In this document: one piece after another, positions 24,286 through 33,902 of the stretch
Layout: the number at the start of each line of letters is the position of its first letter
Numbering within the stretch: the first letter of the stretch is position 1
DNA from: Bacillota bacterium
GTDB taxonomy: Bacteria > Bacillota > Negativicutes > CTSoil-072
Direction: 5' to 3'
DNA: 64,000 nt
Assembly (NCBI GenBank): GCA_017889545.1
Contig: JAGFZV010000020.1
Coordinates: 22,214-86,213, forward strand
The notes under the pieces: generated by a model
Seen by the model: only the letters and a program-made list of their open reading frames with translations
What the model was told of the DNA's origin: nothing
Database searches by the model: none
Program-made: the position numbers and the translations under genes

Positions 24286-24981
24286 TCACTTTACGGAAGT
24301 TTGCGCTTGCATACTGGATTTTTTGCGAAGTTTCATTGTGATCGCATTCGTTGGGCATTGGGTCACACACAAGCCGCAGCCGTAACAACGGTCCTGATGG
24401 AACACTACCTTTTCCCCGTTCTTTTCCTGTGCATCAAAAATACACCGTTTGACACAAGCGCCGCATTGTATGCAAAGGTCCGTATCAACCTCGGCGACGT
24501 AATCGGCATGCGCGACCAAATCGGGGCGTTGATACTTTTTCATCACCTGAAGGTCCCAGCAGCAGCATTCGCAGCAACTGCACAAGGCATAAATATATTG
24601 ATTGGGGTTATAGAAGGTAAGATGGACTAAACCATTTTCATGCGCTATATTGAGTATTGCCTTCGTTTCATCGAGCGTGATATAGCGAGCTTTTCCCTGA
24701 ACAACCCATTGATCCGCAGTATCATTGACAACAATACACGATTCCAAAGGATTGTCACAACGCTTATAATGTTCACGGCACGTACACTTGGCCAGTGCAA
24801 AGGTTCGCATATTGCGCAGAATTTCTGTTGCCTGCTGGGTCGGCAAGACCCATTGAAGACCGGACAGAGATTCCGATACCGGGATCACTTTGGCCGGTGA
24901 TGGAATCTTGCCTTCTTTTACCCATGTATCGTATTTAACGAAACGCTCTTCCAAAAATTCGTCTTTGCCTTCAGACTTCAT
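24286..24981 (-). CDS. 4Fe-4S protein with C-terminal two-cluster ferredoxin domain
   Basis: 231 residues. The last third is a standard 2[4Fe-4S] ferredoxin: CIQCGACVKRC and CYGCGLCVTQCP. Upstream are a Cys-rich CTCREHYKRC and an unusual CSCCECCCW run, which could bind another cluster. Such proteins occur beside reductases as electron carriers. It is divergent from an HxlR regulator, which probably controls it. GGAGGGG precedes the ATG. Confidence 0.85.
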   Translation of the reverse strand: MKSEGKDEFLEERFVKYDTWVKEGKIPSPAKVIPVSESLSGLQWVLPTQQATEILRNMRTFALAKCTCREHYKRCDNPLESCIVVNDTADQWVVQGKARYITLDETKAILNIAHENGLVHLTFYNPNQYIYALCSCCECCCWDLQVMKKYQRPDLVAHADYVAEVDTDLCIQCGACVKRCIFDAQEKNGEKVVFHQDRCYGCGLCVTQCPTNAITMKLRKKSSMQAQTSVK

Positions 24982-25139
24982 GCACAGCCCCTCCTGATAA
25001 GGATTTCATGCCATATCCTCCGTTGTTTTTATTACTCTCTAATGCTATAGTATATGCGATACATTCTTTTTACAAGTATGCACTTTTTTGTAACGTTACC
25101 TACCTGATAGTAAGTAATGAAACAACAGGAGGTCTTGTC

Positions 25140-25505
25140 ATGGAAAATAAATGTCCGATCGAATCCACGCTCTCGCTAATCAACGGCAAATGGAAGATCC
25201 TAATCCTCAAAGAGCTTTCTCAAGGGCCGGTGCGCTACGGACAAATCGGCAAACAGATCCCGGCCATCAGTGCGAAGGTCCTCACCCAGCAATTGCAGGA
25301 AATGATGGCCGATGGCTTGGTCATGCGAACCGTGTTTGCTGAAATTCCGCCACGTGTGGAATATTCCTTGAGCGAAATGGGGATCAGCATTTTTACAATT
25401 TTTAAGGAATTGCGGCGCTGGGGCCTGAACGAAGACAAAGTGCATTCTGTCCAATGCTCCTTTTGCCATAATTGCCAGCCATTTTTTTCACAGGACAAGC
25501 CATAA
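25140..25505 (+). CDS. HxlR-family transcriptional regulator
   Basis: 121 residues from the ATG at 25140, with AGGAGG upstream; the open frame extends further 5' but without RBS. The core (CPIESTLSLINGKWKILIL, then LSQGPVRYGQIGKQIP) and wing (RTVFAEIPPRVEYSLSEMG) are typical HxlR. The N-terminal Cys5 corresponds to the sensor cysteine of several HxlR members, and there are three more cysteines near the C-terminus (CSFCHNC), suggesting redox or metal sensing. The intergenic region with the Fe-S gene contains a GTAACGTTAC palindrome near 25093. Confidence 0.93.
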   Translation: MENKCPIESTLSLINGKWKILILKELSQGPVRYGQIGKQIPAISAKVLTQQLQEMMADGLVMRTVFAEIPPRVEYSLSEMGISIFTIFKELRRWGLNEDKVHSVQCSFCHNCQPFFSQDKP

Positions 25506-25541
25506 GTATGAAACTAGAAAATCGTTACTTCATAGAAAAAC

Positions 25542-25577
25542 AGGGGTTCGCCTATCAAATTGATAGGCGAACCCCTT
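25542..25577 (+). terminator. Terminator after the HxlR gene
   Basis: A perfect 18-bp inverted repeat (AGGGGTTCGCCTATCAAT-type stem) without a long T run, 37 bp past the stop codon. Confidence 0.75.
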
Positions 25578-25714
25578 GTAGCAAAAGGTTGAAATAATAA
25601 ACTCTTGCATTTCATTTTGCAATGCACCTTAGTAAAAAGCTTACTCAAATCACTTATAATCAGCTATTTTTATCCATTAGTTTTTAGAGACTAAGATTGC
25701 GCAGCTAAGAAATG

Positions 25715-26326
25715 TTACAATATCTTTCTTTTCCTTTTGTTTAAAACCTCTTTCACATGGTAAACAAGCAAAATTAATCCTAAATATACAAAACACTCAT
25801 TCATTTCCTCCATAGCCTGAAGACGTAATTTGTGTTCAGCAACTTCTGCAACGATCAGGGCGATAACCGTAATGATCATCTCAGCAATAGGAAATTGCCG
25901 TTCCTTAACTAGTTCGAAAGGGATTTTATACAAAACGTATTTTATGCCTATGTACAACCATACGATAAGCATGATGGCCAACAGCGGGTAAACCAGTTGA
26001 CCATAGGGCAGTTGAGCCAGCGGAAGAAATGATGGCCCTTTGACAGCATTAAAACCGCTAGGATAGAAGACTCTGCCCCAACTCAATTCTCTGCCAATGA
26101 TCAATAGCCATAAGGGCATAGTCCAGGCTAGAAAGCGTTTTCCAGCAGGGTTATGATACGAAACTTCTCGAACCCACCTGTAATTCAAGACCATGCCTAC
26201 TGCTAAAATAACAACCTGCAGCCATTCCAGGACACTATTCTCCCATCCCCACTCAACCGGTACGTAAGGATTGATAAAATACGATAACAAAATACACAGC
26301 AGCAAAAACCATTTGCATTTTTTCAC
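25715..26326 (-). CDS. Multi-spanning membrane protein of unknown function
   Basis: About 203 residues from a GTG at 26326, chosen because GAGGGG lies nine bases upstream; ATG at 26383 is possible. Five to six hydrophobic segments are visible (WFLLLCILLSYFI, VVILAVGMVLNY, YPLLAIMLIVWLYIG, MIITVIALIVAEVAEH, CFVYLGLILLVYHV). Charged loops include GRELSWGR with conserved-looking Glu/Arg. I recognise no family. It ends about 140 bp from the HxlR terminator. Confidence 0.7.
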   Translation of the reverse strand: MKKCKWFLLLCILLSYFINPYVPVEWGWENSVLEWLQVVILAVGMVLNYRWVREVSYHNPAGKRFLAWTMPLWLLIIGRELSWGRVFYPSGFNAVKGPSFLPLAQLPYGQLVYPLLAIMLIVWLYIGIKYVLYKIPFELVKERQFPIAEMIITVIALIVAEVAEHKLRLQAMEEMNECFVYLGLILLVYHVKEVLNKRKRKIL

Positions 26327-26420
26327 GCTGACAAACCCCTCTTCAATTTGGAGATTGTAATCGCGCCTACTTAACCATAGCAATAATCAATGTCCATTAT
26401 TCTGAATTTTGGAAATGCAA

Positions 26421-28370
26421 TTAAATATCCAGTGCGGCATGATATCCCTGATAAATTGCAGTCGTTATCGTCGACGCGCAGACACAATCGCCAATTTGCG
26501 CAACATACGGCGCACAGTCGATTAATTCTTCCACTACATTTCTTCTTGCGCGTTGTCCAAGTGCGCAAATGACGGTAGTGCCTGGAACAAGATGTTCTTC
26601 ACCGGCCTTATCAACACAGACAACACCTTCTTCGGTCACGCGTAATCCCTTATATTCTGTATGAACCTGGATCGTACTCTTGTCAATTTCCGCTAACAGG
26701 ATCGGACGATGCCTGATATTTGCATCCGGAGCCAGTTCCGTCCTCATTTCTACCAAATGCACGGTCTTTCCTTCCCGGGCAAGATGAATGGCTGCTTCAC
26801 AGCCGGCCAGACCGCCGCCAAGGACGACTACCTGATCGCTGACCTTATCCATCTCCAGATAATAGTCATTCACAACAATTACCTGATCGCCCGCCAAACC
26901 AGGAATCGGTGGAATAAGCGGTTCGGAGCCAACAGCAATAATCAACGCATCCGCATTTTCTGTTTCAGCATATTCTTTTGTGACCGGCGTATTTAAGCGG
27001 ATCTCAACTCCGGCATCTTTTGCTAATTTCCCAAGCGTAACGCCTAACTCATACATCTCATACTTAAATGGAATTGCCTGTTCTCCCTTCAGAATGCCGC
27101 CTAACTGGTCCGATTTCTCACACAGAATCACCTTATGTCCACGCTTTGCCGCAGTGATCGCCGCTTCCAATCCGCCCGGTCCGCCACCGGCCACCAAAAC
27201 CTTACGGGACTGGGAAGAAGGAACAACTTCTGTCCCATCCAATTCACGTCCGATGAATGGATTCACCGTACAGCGTCGCGTGGAGGTAACAGCCCGTTCG
27301 GCCATACAGGTAAAACAGCGCAGACATTTTACAATGTCCTCATCACGGTTGCTCATTACTTTTCTGGGAAGTTCATGATCCGCCAGGAGTGCACGCGCCA
27401 TCTCCACAACGTCCGCTTTCCCGCTGGCAATGATTTCCTCCATCATCGCCGGGTCATTCAAGCCGCCAATCGTTGCAACCGGAACACTCACATGTTTTTT
27501 GATCTCTGCAGCCAGGTAAACATTGCTGCCATGCGGTACAAACATCGAAGGATGTGTTATGCTAAAGCCTCTCTGGTAGGTTCCTGCCGATATATGCAGT
27601 AAATCGATTTGAGACTCAAGCAATTTGGCAATTTCAACGCCTTCAGCCAGATCATAGCCGCCCTCAAATAACTCCGAACCACTCATTCGAAACTCGATAG
27701 GGAAACCGGGTCCAACGGCTTTGCGCACACTGTCAAGGACCTCCCGGGCAAAACGCACTCTATTTTCCAGCGAACCGCCGTATTTGTCTGTCCGGTGGTT
27801 GAAATAAGGCGACAGGAACTGATTAATCAGCCAGCCATGACCGCCATGAACCATAACCATCTCAAAGCCTGCCCGCTTAGCTAATCCGGCAACATTTCCA
27901 TAAGCTGCTACGATATCCGCGATCAGCTCTTCAGTAAGCTCCTTTACTTCCAGCCCGTCCGGGCGGACTCCCGCGCTCGGGCCCCATTGGGCCAGGGAGT
28001 GTTTCTTATCCTTATCGGTCAGATACGTTCCGGCATACTGTCCGGAATGCGACAATTCCACACTGGCAATTGCCCCATGACGCCGTATCGCATCCGCCGT
28101 GTAGGTAAAACTGGAAAGCGAACCTACCGTCTGCAAATCCAGGTGATACATATGAGATCCTTCTGTTTCCGGATGAACGACACATTCACTGACAGTAACG
28201 GAGGCGGCGCCGCCTTTGGCTCTTAATTCATAAAAAGCGGTGGATGCGCGCCCTATGGTACAGTCGGCGGTAATGTCCGTTCCGCCCATTGGAGCAGAAA
28301 ACATTCTGTTGCGAAAATTCACATTGCCAATTTTGATTGGTTTGCACAGGTTGGGATATTTTCTCTGCAT
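26421..28370 (-). CDS. Old Yellow Enzyme-type NADH:flavin oxidoreductase (2-enoate reductase / FadH-like)
   Basis: About 649 residues from the ATG at 28370 (AAGGAG upstream). Residues 1-340 are an FMN TIM barrel (GHGWLINQFLSPYFNHRTDKYGG, split by catalytic residues; PVATIGGL). A [4Fe-4S] cluster motif follows (CLRCFTCM with a later RRC). The last ~280 residues bind FAD (VAGGGPGGLEAA) and NAD(P)H (VVLGGGLAGCEAAIHLA). Such enzymes reduce C=C bonds of enoates or enones. The divergent PadR regulator, which typically senses phenolic or aromatic ligands, hints at an aromatic enoate substrate. Confidence 0.93.
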   Translation of the reverse strand: MQRKYPNLCKPIKIGNVNFRNRMFSAPMGGTDITADCTIGRASTAFYELRAKGGAASVTVSECVVHPETEGSHMYHLDLQTVGSLSSFTYTADAIRRHGAIASVELSHSGQYAGTYLTDKDKKHSLAQWGPSAGVRPDGLEVKELTEELIADIVAAYGNVAGLAKRAGFEMVMVHGGHGWLINQFLSPYFNHRTDKYGGSLENRVRFAREVLDSVRKAVGPGFPIEFRMSGSELFEGGYDLAEGVEIAKLLESQIDLLHISAGTYQRGFSITHPSMFVPHGSNVYLAAEIKKHVSVPVATIGGLNDPAMMEEIIASGKADVVEMARALLADHELPRKVMSNRDEDIVKCLRCFTCMAERAVTSTRRCTVNPFIGRELDGTEVVPSSQSRKVLVAGGGPGGLEAAITAAKRGHKVILCEKSDQLGGILKGEQAIPFKYEMYELGVTLGKLAKDAGVEIRLNTPVTKEYAETENADALIIAVGSEPLIPPIPGLAGDQVIVVNDYYLEMDKVSDQVVVLGGGLAGCEAAIHLAREGKTVHLVEMRTELAPDANIRHRPILLAEIDKSTIQVHTEYKGLRVTEEGVVCVDKAGEEHLVPGTTVICALGQRARRNVVEELIDCAPYVAQIGDCVCASTITTAIYQGYHAALDI

Positions 28371-28510
28371 ACATTCATTCTCCTTCATCATTCATATTGA
28401 GGTTCTGTTTTCCATGTCTAACCTTGCTTCTTTCCGGCACTAATCCAATAAGGTCGGGATAAGACCTTGTATTTTTCATTCCATCTGTATTATAATAGTT
28501 ATACTAATAC

Positions 28511-28540
28511 ATGTCAATATTTACATGTTGTACATTACAT
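28511..28540. promoter_or_regulatory. Two overlapping PadR-type operators
   Basis: Two matches to ATGT-N8-ACAT: 28511-28526 and 28525-28540, sharing two bases. This is the published PadR-family recognition pattern. They lie between the divergent reductase and PadR genes, so PadR probably controls both. Confidence 0.75.
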
Positions 28541-28602
28541 TGTAGTATGGGATTACTTTTGGCATGAAAGCAAAGTGTTTGGGAAAGGTGGCGGCTGGCA
28601 AA

Positions 28603-29178
28603 ATGCGTACGTTAAAATATGCGATTTTAGGGTTGATCAACCGGAAAGCGATGACCGGCTATGATTTGATGAAAGAGTTTACTATCGATTTAGTGAATTT
28701 TTGGCATGCGCAGCACAGCCAACTCTACCCCGAGTTAAAAAAGTTAACCAATGAAGGCCTAATTACCTTCGAAACCGTGCTGCAGGGTGAAAAACTGGAA
28801 AAAAAACTCTACTCCATTACAGACGAAGGAAAAAAAGTTTTTTTAAGCTGGCTGGCGAAACAGGATCCCTTGGAACCGACACCAAAGGATATTTTCAGAC
28901 TGAAAGCTTACTTCATCGAGTCCATGCGCAAGGAAGATATTCTGAAACAGTTTCATTATCAGCTTGATCAGCGAAAAGAAAAGTTAGTAAAGTTAGAGGC
29001 GACCATGCGTCAGCATCCTTATGCCAAAAACATTGCCGATATTATTTCTCCACTGTATGGAGACTATATTGTATTGAAAGGGGCTATTATGAGAGAGCGA
29101 ACCAATATAGACTGGTTGACGCAATGTATTAAAGAAATCGAAAAAGCTAAGAAAAACTGTTTTTATGGTTCTTCTTAG
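28603..29178 (+). CDS. PadR-family transcriptional regulator
   Basis: 191 residues from the ATG at 28603, where the family's usual start MRTLKYAILGLI falls; an ATG at 28564 is the alternative. The winged helix (MTGYDLMKEF; HSQLYPELKKLTNEGLI; KLYSITDEGKKVFLSWL) is followed by the C-terminal Vir_act_alpha_C-like dimer domain (DIFRLKAYF onwards). It probably represses the divergent Old Yellow Enzyme gene. A short terminator follows. Confidence 0.93.
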   Translation: MRTLKYAILGLINRKAMTGYDLMKEFTIDLVNFWHAQHSQLYPELKKLTNEGLITFETVLQGEKLEKKLYSITDEGKKVFLSWLAKQDPLEPTPKDIFRLKAYFIESMRKEDILKQFHYQLDQRKEKLVKLEATMRQHPYAKNIADIISPLYGDYIVLKGAIMRERTNIDWLTQCIKEIEKAKKNCFYGSS

Positions 29179-29223
29179 CCTAAAACGGTTTCATTTTATC
29201 AATATCCGCTGATTTGCATTTTC

Positions 29224-29252
29224 AAAACACCGGTTTTAAGCCGGTGTTTTTT
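29224..29252 (+). terminator. Terminator between PadR and the HpaI aldolase gene
   Basis: AAAACACCGG / CCGGTGTTTT with TTTTTTG following; A run on the other side, so it may serve both convergent genes. Confidence 0.85.
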
Positions 29253-29272
29253 GTTGATCGAAGACACTGCGT

Positions 29273-30031
29273 CTATTTTAATTCGCCCACGAACCGTTTC
29301 GCTTCCTTGCCAAAAAGCGAATAAGCGCTCGTTATCAGCATCGAAAATCCCGCATCAAGATATCCTTGCACGCTTTCCCCGGGTCTCACCACAGTACCGA
29401 TCGATTTGGTTGTTTTTAAGCCTTCTGTTACAAACTGCTGATATGCCTCCTGCACCTTGGGATGTTGTCCTTGGCCTGGCACTCCGAGAGATTGCGAGAG
29501 ATCGGAGGTCCCTAGAATCACTCCATCAATTCCATCCACAGAGAGAATATCCGCCAAATTTTCTATTGCGGTCGTATTTTCAATGATCGCAAGAACCACT
29601 GTTTCTTGGTTTGCATCAACCACATACTCCGCTAACGGTTTTGCCATCCCATAGTCGGAGGCCCTTACTGCATTCAGCCCACGGTTCCCCTGGGGATAGT
29701 ATTTTACTGCGCGAACTGCTTTTTCCGCTTCTTCCTTCGTTGAAATTCCCGGCAGGATGACGCCCATCGCGCCAATATCCATAAAGCGAAGAATGGTGTC
29801 GGGCTCAGAATTAGGAACTCTGATGAGTGGAACGGTATGACGAACTTCTGCTGCCCGTACCAGTTCTTCACAGTCGTTCGGCGAAAGTGATCCATGCTCC
29901 GCATCAATAAAAATAAAATCAAATCCTGCAATCCCGCATATCTCCACAAATGCCGGGAAAAATCCTTGAATCATGCATCCCGCTACGGGCTCGCGTCTGT
30001 TCATCTTTTCTTTCAGTGGGTTTTTATACAT
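29273..30031 (-). CDS. HpcH/HpaI-family class II aldolase
   Basis: 252 residues. FIFIDAEHGSLS carries the catalytic His and PLIRVPNSEP the Arg of the pyruvate site; GAMGVILPGISTKEEA and the metal ligands in IIENTTAIENL and LGTSDLSQSLG are also typical. The family makes or breaks 2-oxo-4-hydroxy acids with pyruvate; members act on 4-hydroxy-2-oxoheptanedioate, 2-keto-3-deoxy-rhamnonate or -glucarate. The exact substrate is not clear. AAGGGG precedes the ATG. It appears to be a single-gene transcript. Confidence 0.92.
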   Translation of the reverse strand: MYKNPLKEKMNRREPVAGCMIQGFFPAFVEICGIAGFDFIFIDAEHGSLSPNDCEELVRAAEVRHTVPLIRVPNSEPDTILRFMDIGAMGVILPGISTKEEAEKAVRAVKYYPQGNRGLNAVRASDYGMAKPLAEYVVDANQETVVLAIIENTTAIENLADILSVDGIDGVILGTSDLSQSLGVPGQGQHPKVQEAYQQFVTEGLKTTKSIGTVVRPGESVQGYLDAGFSMLITSAYSLFGKEAKRFVGELK

Positions 30032-30172
30032 TTTTTCGCCCCTTATCCTTAATGGTTCATCTGATCTACAGTTCGGCTATTTCTTCCTTTTCCGTATTAT
30101 TTCAATATTCCTTTTTATTTTCCCTTTACAAGGACAAAATCGCCTTTCTCTTCCCTATTCGTCCAAGCTGTT

Positions 30173-30201
30173 TTGCGTCGTTCAGAATGATACTGTATAA
30201 T
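30173..30201 (+). promoter_or_regulatory. Sigma-A promoter of the Crp/Fnr gene A
   Basis: TTGCGT, 17 bp, TATAAT on the plus strand, 89 bp upstream of the start codon. Confidence 0.7.
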
Positions 30202-30289
30202 AGTTATGTAATGGCCGACCATAAAATATCAAACCCTTTCTTAGTGTTTATGGATGTCTGCTGGAATAGTCATTCAAGGAGGGCAATCA

Positions 30290-30961
30290 ATGGAAAAAAG
30301 CGCCTCAAGCACACCTTTTATTCATGGCAATAATGCGTTATTGAAAGTTTTTATGGAGAATTTAAAACAAAGCATTATGCTGAAAAAAGGAGAGCAATTT
30401 TTGCCTCAACTTTATGACACAATGATTTGCCTGATCAAAAAAGGCAGAGTAAAGGTCGCTTTATCCAATGAAGAAGGCGAAGATAAGTTAATGTGGTTTT
30501 TAAATGAAAACTGCATCATTTCTACGTTCAGCAAGTGTTTTTTTCAAGAAATTGTGGCTTTAGAGGCAACGGAGGTTCTCTTAATCGACAAGGTTGTTTT
30601 TTTTGATTTTATTCGTTCTGATCAACAATATTTAGATATTTTCCTAAACCAGATCTATCGCAGATATGAGTACTGTATCGATAGTTTGCTTATCCAAAAT
30701 AAAATAAACAGTAAAATGAAGGTTTATACGTTGCTGCAGCAATTAGGCAAACTCTACGGAACCGTTCAGCCAGACAACAGCCAATACATTAAAAGCTTTC
30801 TAACCCGCAATGAAATGTCCTCCATTACCGGGGTCCATCGGTCAAATATTATTAAATATCTGACCGAACTGGAACGTCTGGATGTCATAGAAAAAAGCGG
30901 GAAGGTCATCATTATAAAAAAACCGCAGTTACTGGATGAACTAATTAAAGCAGAAGAATAA
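30290..30961 (+). CDS. Crp/Fnr-family regulator, paralogue A
   Basis: 223 residues from the ATG at 30290 (AAGGAGGG upstream). The N-terminal cyclic-nucleotide-type beta-barrel (LYDTMICLIKKGRVKVAL, then KLMWFLNENCII) lacks the classical cAMP-binding Arg/Glu signature. A long dimer helix and a C-terminal HTH (FLTRNEMSSITGVHRSNIIKYL) follow. It resembles paralogue B at 44607-45317 along its whole length. Two cysteines (SKCFF, EYCID) could be sensory. It converges on the MFS gene of module A and probably controls these modules. Confidence 0.88.
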   Translation: MEKSASSTPFIHGNNALLKVFMENLKQSIMLKKGEQFLPQLYDTMICLIKKGRVKVALSNEEGEDKLMWFLNENCIISTFSKCFFQEIVALEATEVLLIDKVVFFDFIRSDQQYLDIFLNQIYRRYEYCIDSLLIQNKINSKMKVYTLLQQLGKLYGTVQPDNSQYIKSFLTRNEMSSITGVHRSNIIKYLTELERLDVIEKSGKVIIIKKPQLLDELIKAEE

Positions 30962-30986
30962 AGCCTATTCTTTAATGACAGAAGAC

Positions 30987-31027
30987 AAGGAAGGCCGGAC
31001 ACTTTCGTCAAAGTGTCCGGCCTTCTT
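30987..31027. terminator. Bidirectional terminator between Crp/Fnr A and module A
   Basis: A 17-bp GC-rich stem (AAGGCCGGACACTTT and complement) between convergent genes. Confidence 0.85.
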
Positions 31028-31116
31028 CTTATACTGAAGCTACTCACTTGAGCATAAGAAGAGCAAATTCGCAAATAAACTTTTTCTATCCTATTGATTA
31101 CAGAAAAATCCTGCTT

Positions 31117-32439
31117 TTACCCTTTACCCAGTTTGAATGTTCCCAAAGCTTTTACTCGGCTCAGATCTGTCATATAATAGCGCAGTGAGAGATAAAAGAA
31201 TATCTCACAAAGCACAAGAGAAGCGATCGCCAACATCTGCAGCGCATACGGCAAACCATATAAGTCTGAAAGTCTCCCTGCTACCATGGGAGCCCAGACA
31301 CCGAAACACAAATGATTGAAGATCGGCACCAAAGATACGCTCATGCCCCGGAGATACGGCGGCACAAGATCTTGGGTTACGGCATAAACATTAATTTGCA
31401 ATCCCGGCAATATGAACATTGCAGCCGTCCAGAGAATTGCTGTCGTACGAAAATCCCCGCTTTTCAGCGCTGCGGTCATCAGTATAAACATGAACACAGC
31501 AAGTGTCATCGCAGTATAAATACGTCCTTTCGGTGAACGTTTCAGAAGCTTGTCACCCAGCGCCCCAAAAACCGGCGCTCCAATGCAGGCAACTAATCCG
31601 ATGAGCCCGACCACCGCCCCTGCCTCTTTTACGTTCATTCCAAAAGTCCGGGCGTAATACGTAGCACCCCAAATCATAAACGTGTTTTCAAAAATGAACA
31701 CAGATGCTCCACCCAATAAAACGATCAAAATGGTTTTGGTACGCAAAAGGTAGAGGATCGATTCTTTTAACGGTACCTTTTCTGTCTGATCAGAGGCACC
31801 CTTTTTCACCTTATAGTCAGGAATAAACCAGAACATGATTGCGATCAGAATTCCAGGGGCAGCCAGGATACCAAACATTGTCCGCCAACCAAATTCGTAA
31901 GCTAAATAACCGGCAATGGCGACACCGGCAGCTGCGCCCAAAGGCTTTGCCGCATTAAATACACCCAACACCAACCCGCGTTTATTTTTAGGATACCACG
32001 CACTAAGGAGTGAAAAGGCTGGTGCAGCATAACCGGCTTCTCCGGTGCCAACAGACAGGCGAGCCAATATCAAATGCGTATAATTCTGAGCCATACCAGT
32101 TCCGTAAGTAGCTAAACTCCAAAAACCAACCATGAATGACATCATTTTACGGCGACTCCACTGGTCGCATAAGATCGCAACCGGGAAAACCAGAACCGCC
32201 ATTGAAATGCCAACAACCGATCCAACAAAGCCGGCCTGAGCATCGGAAAGGGCAAATTCTTTTTTGAGCAGCGGCAATATTGCGTTTACTGCTGTACGGT
32301 CAATCATATCCAGTATCATGGCCAAGCAGATTACAAATGTCCAAAAATATGCCTTCCCGCGGGGAATATTAAGTTCTGCCTGGTTGTCATCAGGATTGGA
32401 TACATCGTTTTGTTTTGCCTGCAAATCTGGATTTGCCAA
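31117..32439 (-). CDS. MFS transporter, last gene of module A
   Basis: 440 residues with 12 predicted membrane segments. MIDRTAVNAILPLLKKEF and GSVVGISMAVLVFPVA in the first helices, and the cytoplasmic DQWSRRKMMS loop, place it in the major facilitator superfamily near the ACS/spinster-like carriers. It starts at TTG 32439 with a strong AAGGAGG. It follows the flavoprotein gene by about 200 bp. By context it should import the compound handled by phosphodiesterase A. Confidence 0.88.
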   Translation of the reverse strand: MANPDLQAKQNDVSNPDDNQAELNIPRGKAYFWTFVICLAMILDMIDRTAVNAILPLLKKEFALSDAQAGFVGSVVGISMAVLVFPVAILCDQWSRRKMMSFMVGFWSLATYGTGMAQNYTHLILARLSVGTGEAGYAAPAFSLLSAWYPKNKRGLVLGVFNAAKPLGAAAGVAIAGYLAYEFGWRTMFGILAAPGILIAIMFWFIPDYKVKKGASDQTEKVPLKESILYLLRTKTILIVLLGGASVFIFENTFMIWGATYYARTFGMNVKEAGAVVGLIGLVACIGAPVFGALGDKLLKRSPKGRIYTAMTLAVFMFILMTAALKSGDFRTTAILWTAAMFILPGLQINVYAVTQDLVPPYLRGMSVSLVPIFNHLCFGVWAPMVAGRLSDLYGLPYALQMLAIASLVLCEIFFYLSLRYYMTDLSRVKALGTFKLGKG

Positions 32440-32635
32440 TTTTATATCCTCCTTTTATTTCCTTCATTTTCTAATTTTTTATTCTCGAAGGTTCCGAACT
32501 TTTGAAATCGACAACCTTCCTCCGAGGATGTGAATGAAAATAGAAAACTAATATAACTGAAAATATTCGGAAAAATCGCACTCCATTTAGACAACTACGC
32601 TTTCTTAGGAACAAGATCTTATTTCAATGATTGAT

Positions 32636-33829
32636 CTAAAATGAAACCACAGATAATTCTTCGGAAAGATCACGGATAACCGTTCCGTCCTCCAACAGCA
32701 TTGCTGCTGGTATATTCGTCACATTGTAGCGCTGCGCCAGTCGTTTTTTTCTTGATATGTCCACTTTGACCAGACCTACCCGTCCTGCGCTTTCTGCTAC
32801 TGCCTGTTCCAGTTTTGCCAATGCGCTAATGCTATTTTCATCCATCGGGCTCCAGAATGCAAGAACAACAGGCTTCTTTGCATTTTGAACATTGTCTTTA
32901 AAATCGTCTTCTTCAAGCAGATATTTTTCTGCATTGACTGCAGCGATGGCCCCGTCGGATGCTGCCGTTACCACTTGGCGCAGATGTTTCATTCTGGCAT
33001 CTCCGGCTGCATATACGCCGTCTACCGAAGTCTCCATCAATTCATTCGCTGCAATGTAACCCCGCGCATCCAAATCGACTTTGTCTTTTAAAAGTCCCGT
33101 TTCCGGGATCATTCCCACATAGATAAATACCCCTTCGGTCTTGAGGTCTGTCAGATTTCCAGTTTTTAAGTTTTTTATGACGACTCCTTCTACCGCTTCT
33201 TCCCCTTTGATTTCAGTCAGAACAGAGTTCCATACAAACTCAATTTTTTCATTTCTGAACGCTTTTTCGGCACTAGCCTTGTTGCAGTCGACAATCCCTT
33301 CATCGTGAATGACAATGACAATCACTTTGCTGGCATACTTTGTAATATAGACCGCTTCTTCTATTGCTGCATCTCCGTTCCCGACAATAACGACAGTCAA
33401 ATCTTGATAAAAATCAGCGTCACAGGTAGCACAATAGGATACGCCGCTGCCTCTGAGCCTGCGCTCGCCGGGGATGTTCAATAAACGGGGCTGCGAACCT
33501 GGAGCAAGGATCACCGCTCTTGCCGCATACTTGTTGCCTTTTTTCGTTGTAATCGTTTTCATTTCTTTGCTCAGATCAATATCCAGCACTTGTTCTTTGA
33601 TGATTTCGGCGCCAAATTCTTTGGCATGGTCAGCCATGCTCTTCATGAGATCCGGACCTGTCGTCGCTTTAAACCCCGGATAATTTACGATTTCCCGGGT
33701 TGTAAAGGCAAGTCCGCCGACAGCGCCTTTTTCCAAAATTGCAGTCTTTAGTTTTGCCCTCGCGCCGTAAACTCCTGCAGCCAGACCCGCCGGTCCTCCG
33801 CCTATAATAAGTAAATCATACTCTTTCAA
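32636..33829 (-). CDS. Thioredoxin-reductase-like flavoprotein with fused thioredoxin fold, copy A
   Basis: 397 residues. Residues 1-305 match low-Mr thioredoxin reductase: FAD site IIGGGPAGLAAGVYGAR, redox pair SYCATC (Cys133, Cys136), nucleotide loop VGNGDAA and C-terminal GVYAAGDARMK. The HRRxxxR motif that normally binds NADPH is replaced by HDEGIVDCNK. From about 315 on a thioredoxin fold follows, but its CxxC is FWSPMDEN, so it has no cysteines. It probably passes electrons to the small thioredoxin encoded upstream. TTG start. Copy B is about 95% identical. Confidence 0.9.
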   Translation of the reverse strand: MKEYDLLIIGGGPAGLAAGVYGARAKLKTAILEKGAVGGLAFTTREIVNYPGFKATTGPDLMKSMADHAKEFGAEIIKEQVLDIDLSKEMKTITTKKGNKYAARAVILAPGSQPRLLNIPGERRLRGSGVSYCATCDADFYQDLTVVIVGNGDAAIEEAVYITKYASKVIVIVIHDEGIVDCNKASAEKAFRNEKIEFVWNSVLTEIKGEEAVEGVVIKNLKTGNLTDLKTEGVFIYVGMIPETGLLKDKVDLDARGYIAANELMETSVDGVYAAGDARMKHLRQVVTAASDGAIAAVNAEKYLLEEDDFKDNVQNAKKPVVLAFWSPMDENSISALAKLEQAVAESAGRVGLVKVDISRKKRLAQRYNVTNIPAAMLLEDGTVIRDLSEELSVVSF

Positions 33830-33902
33830 AATTTATCACCTCATCGAATATGCCTGTGCGCATGGCATGTCGCCAATGCCCAAACTCCAGCAATCATGGC
33901 TG

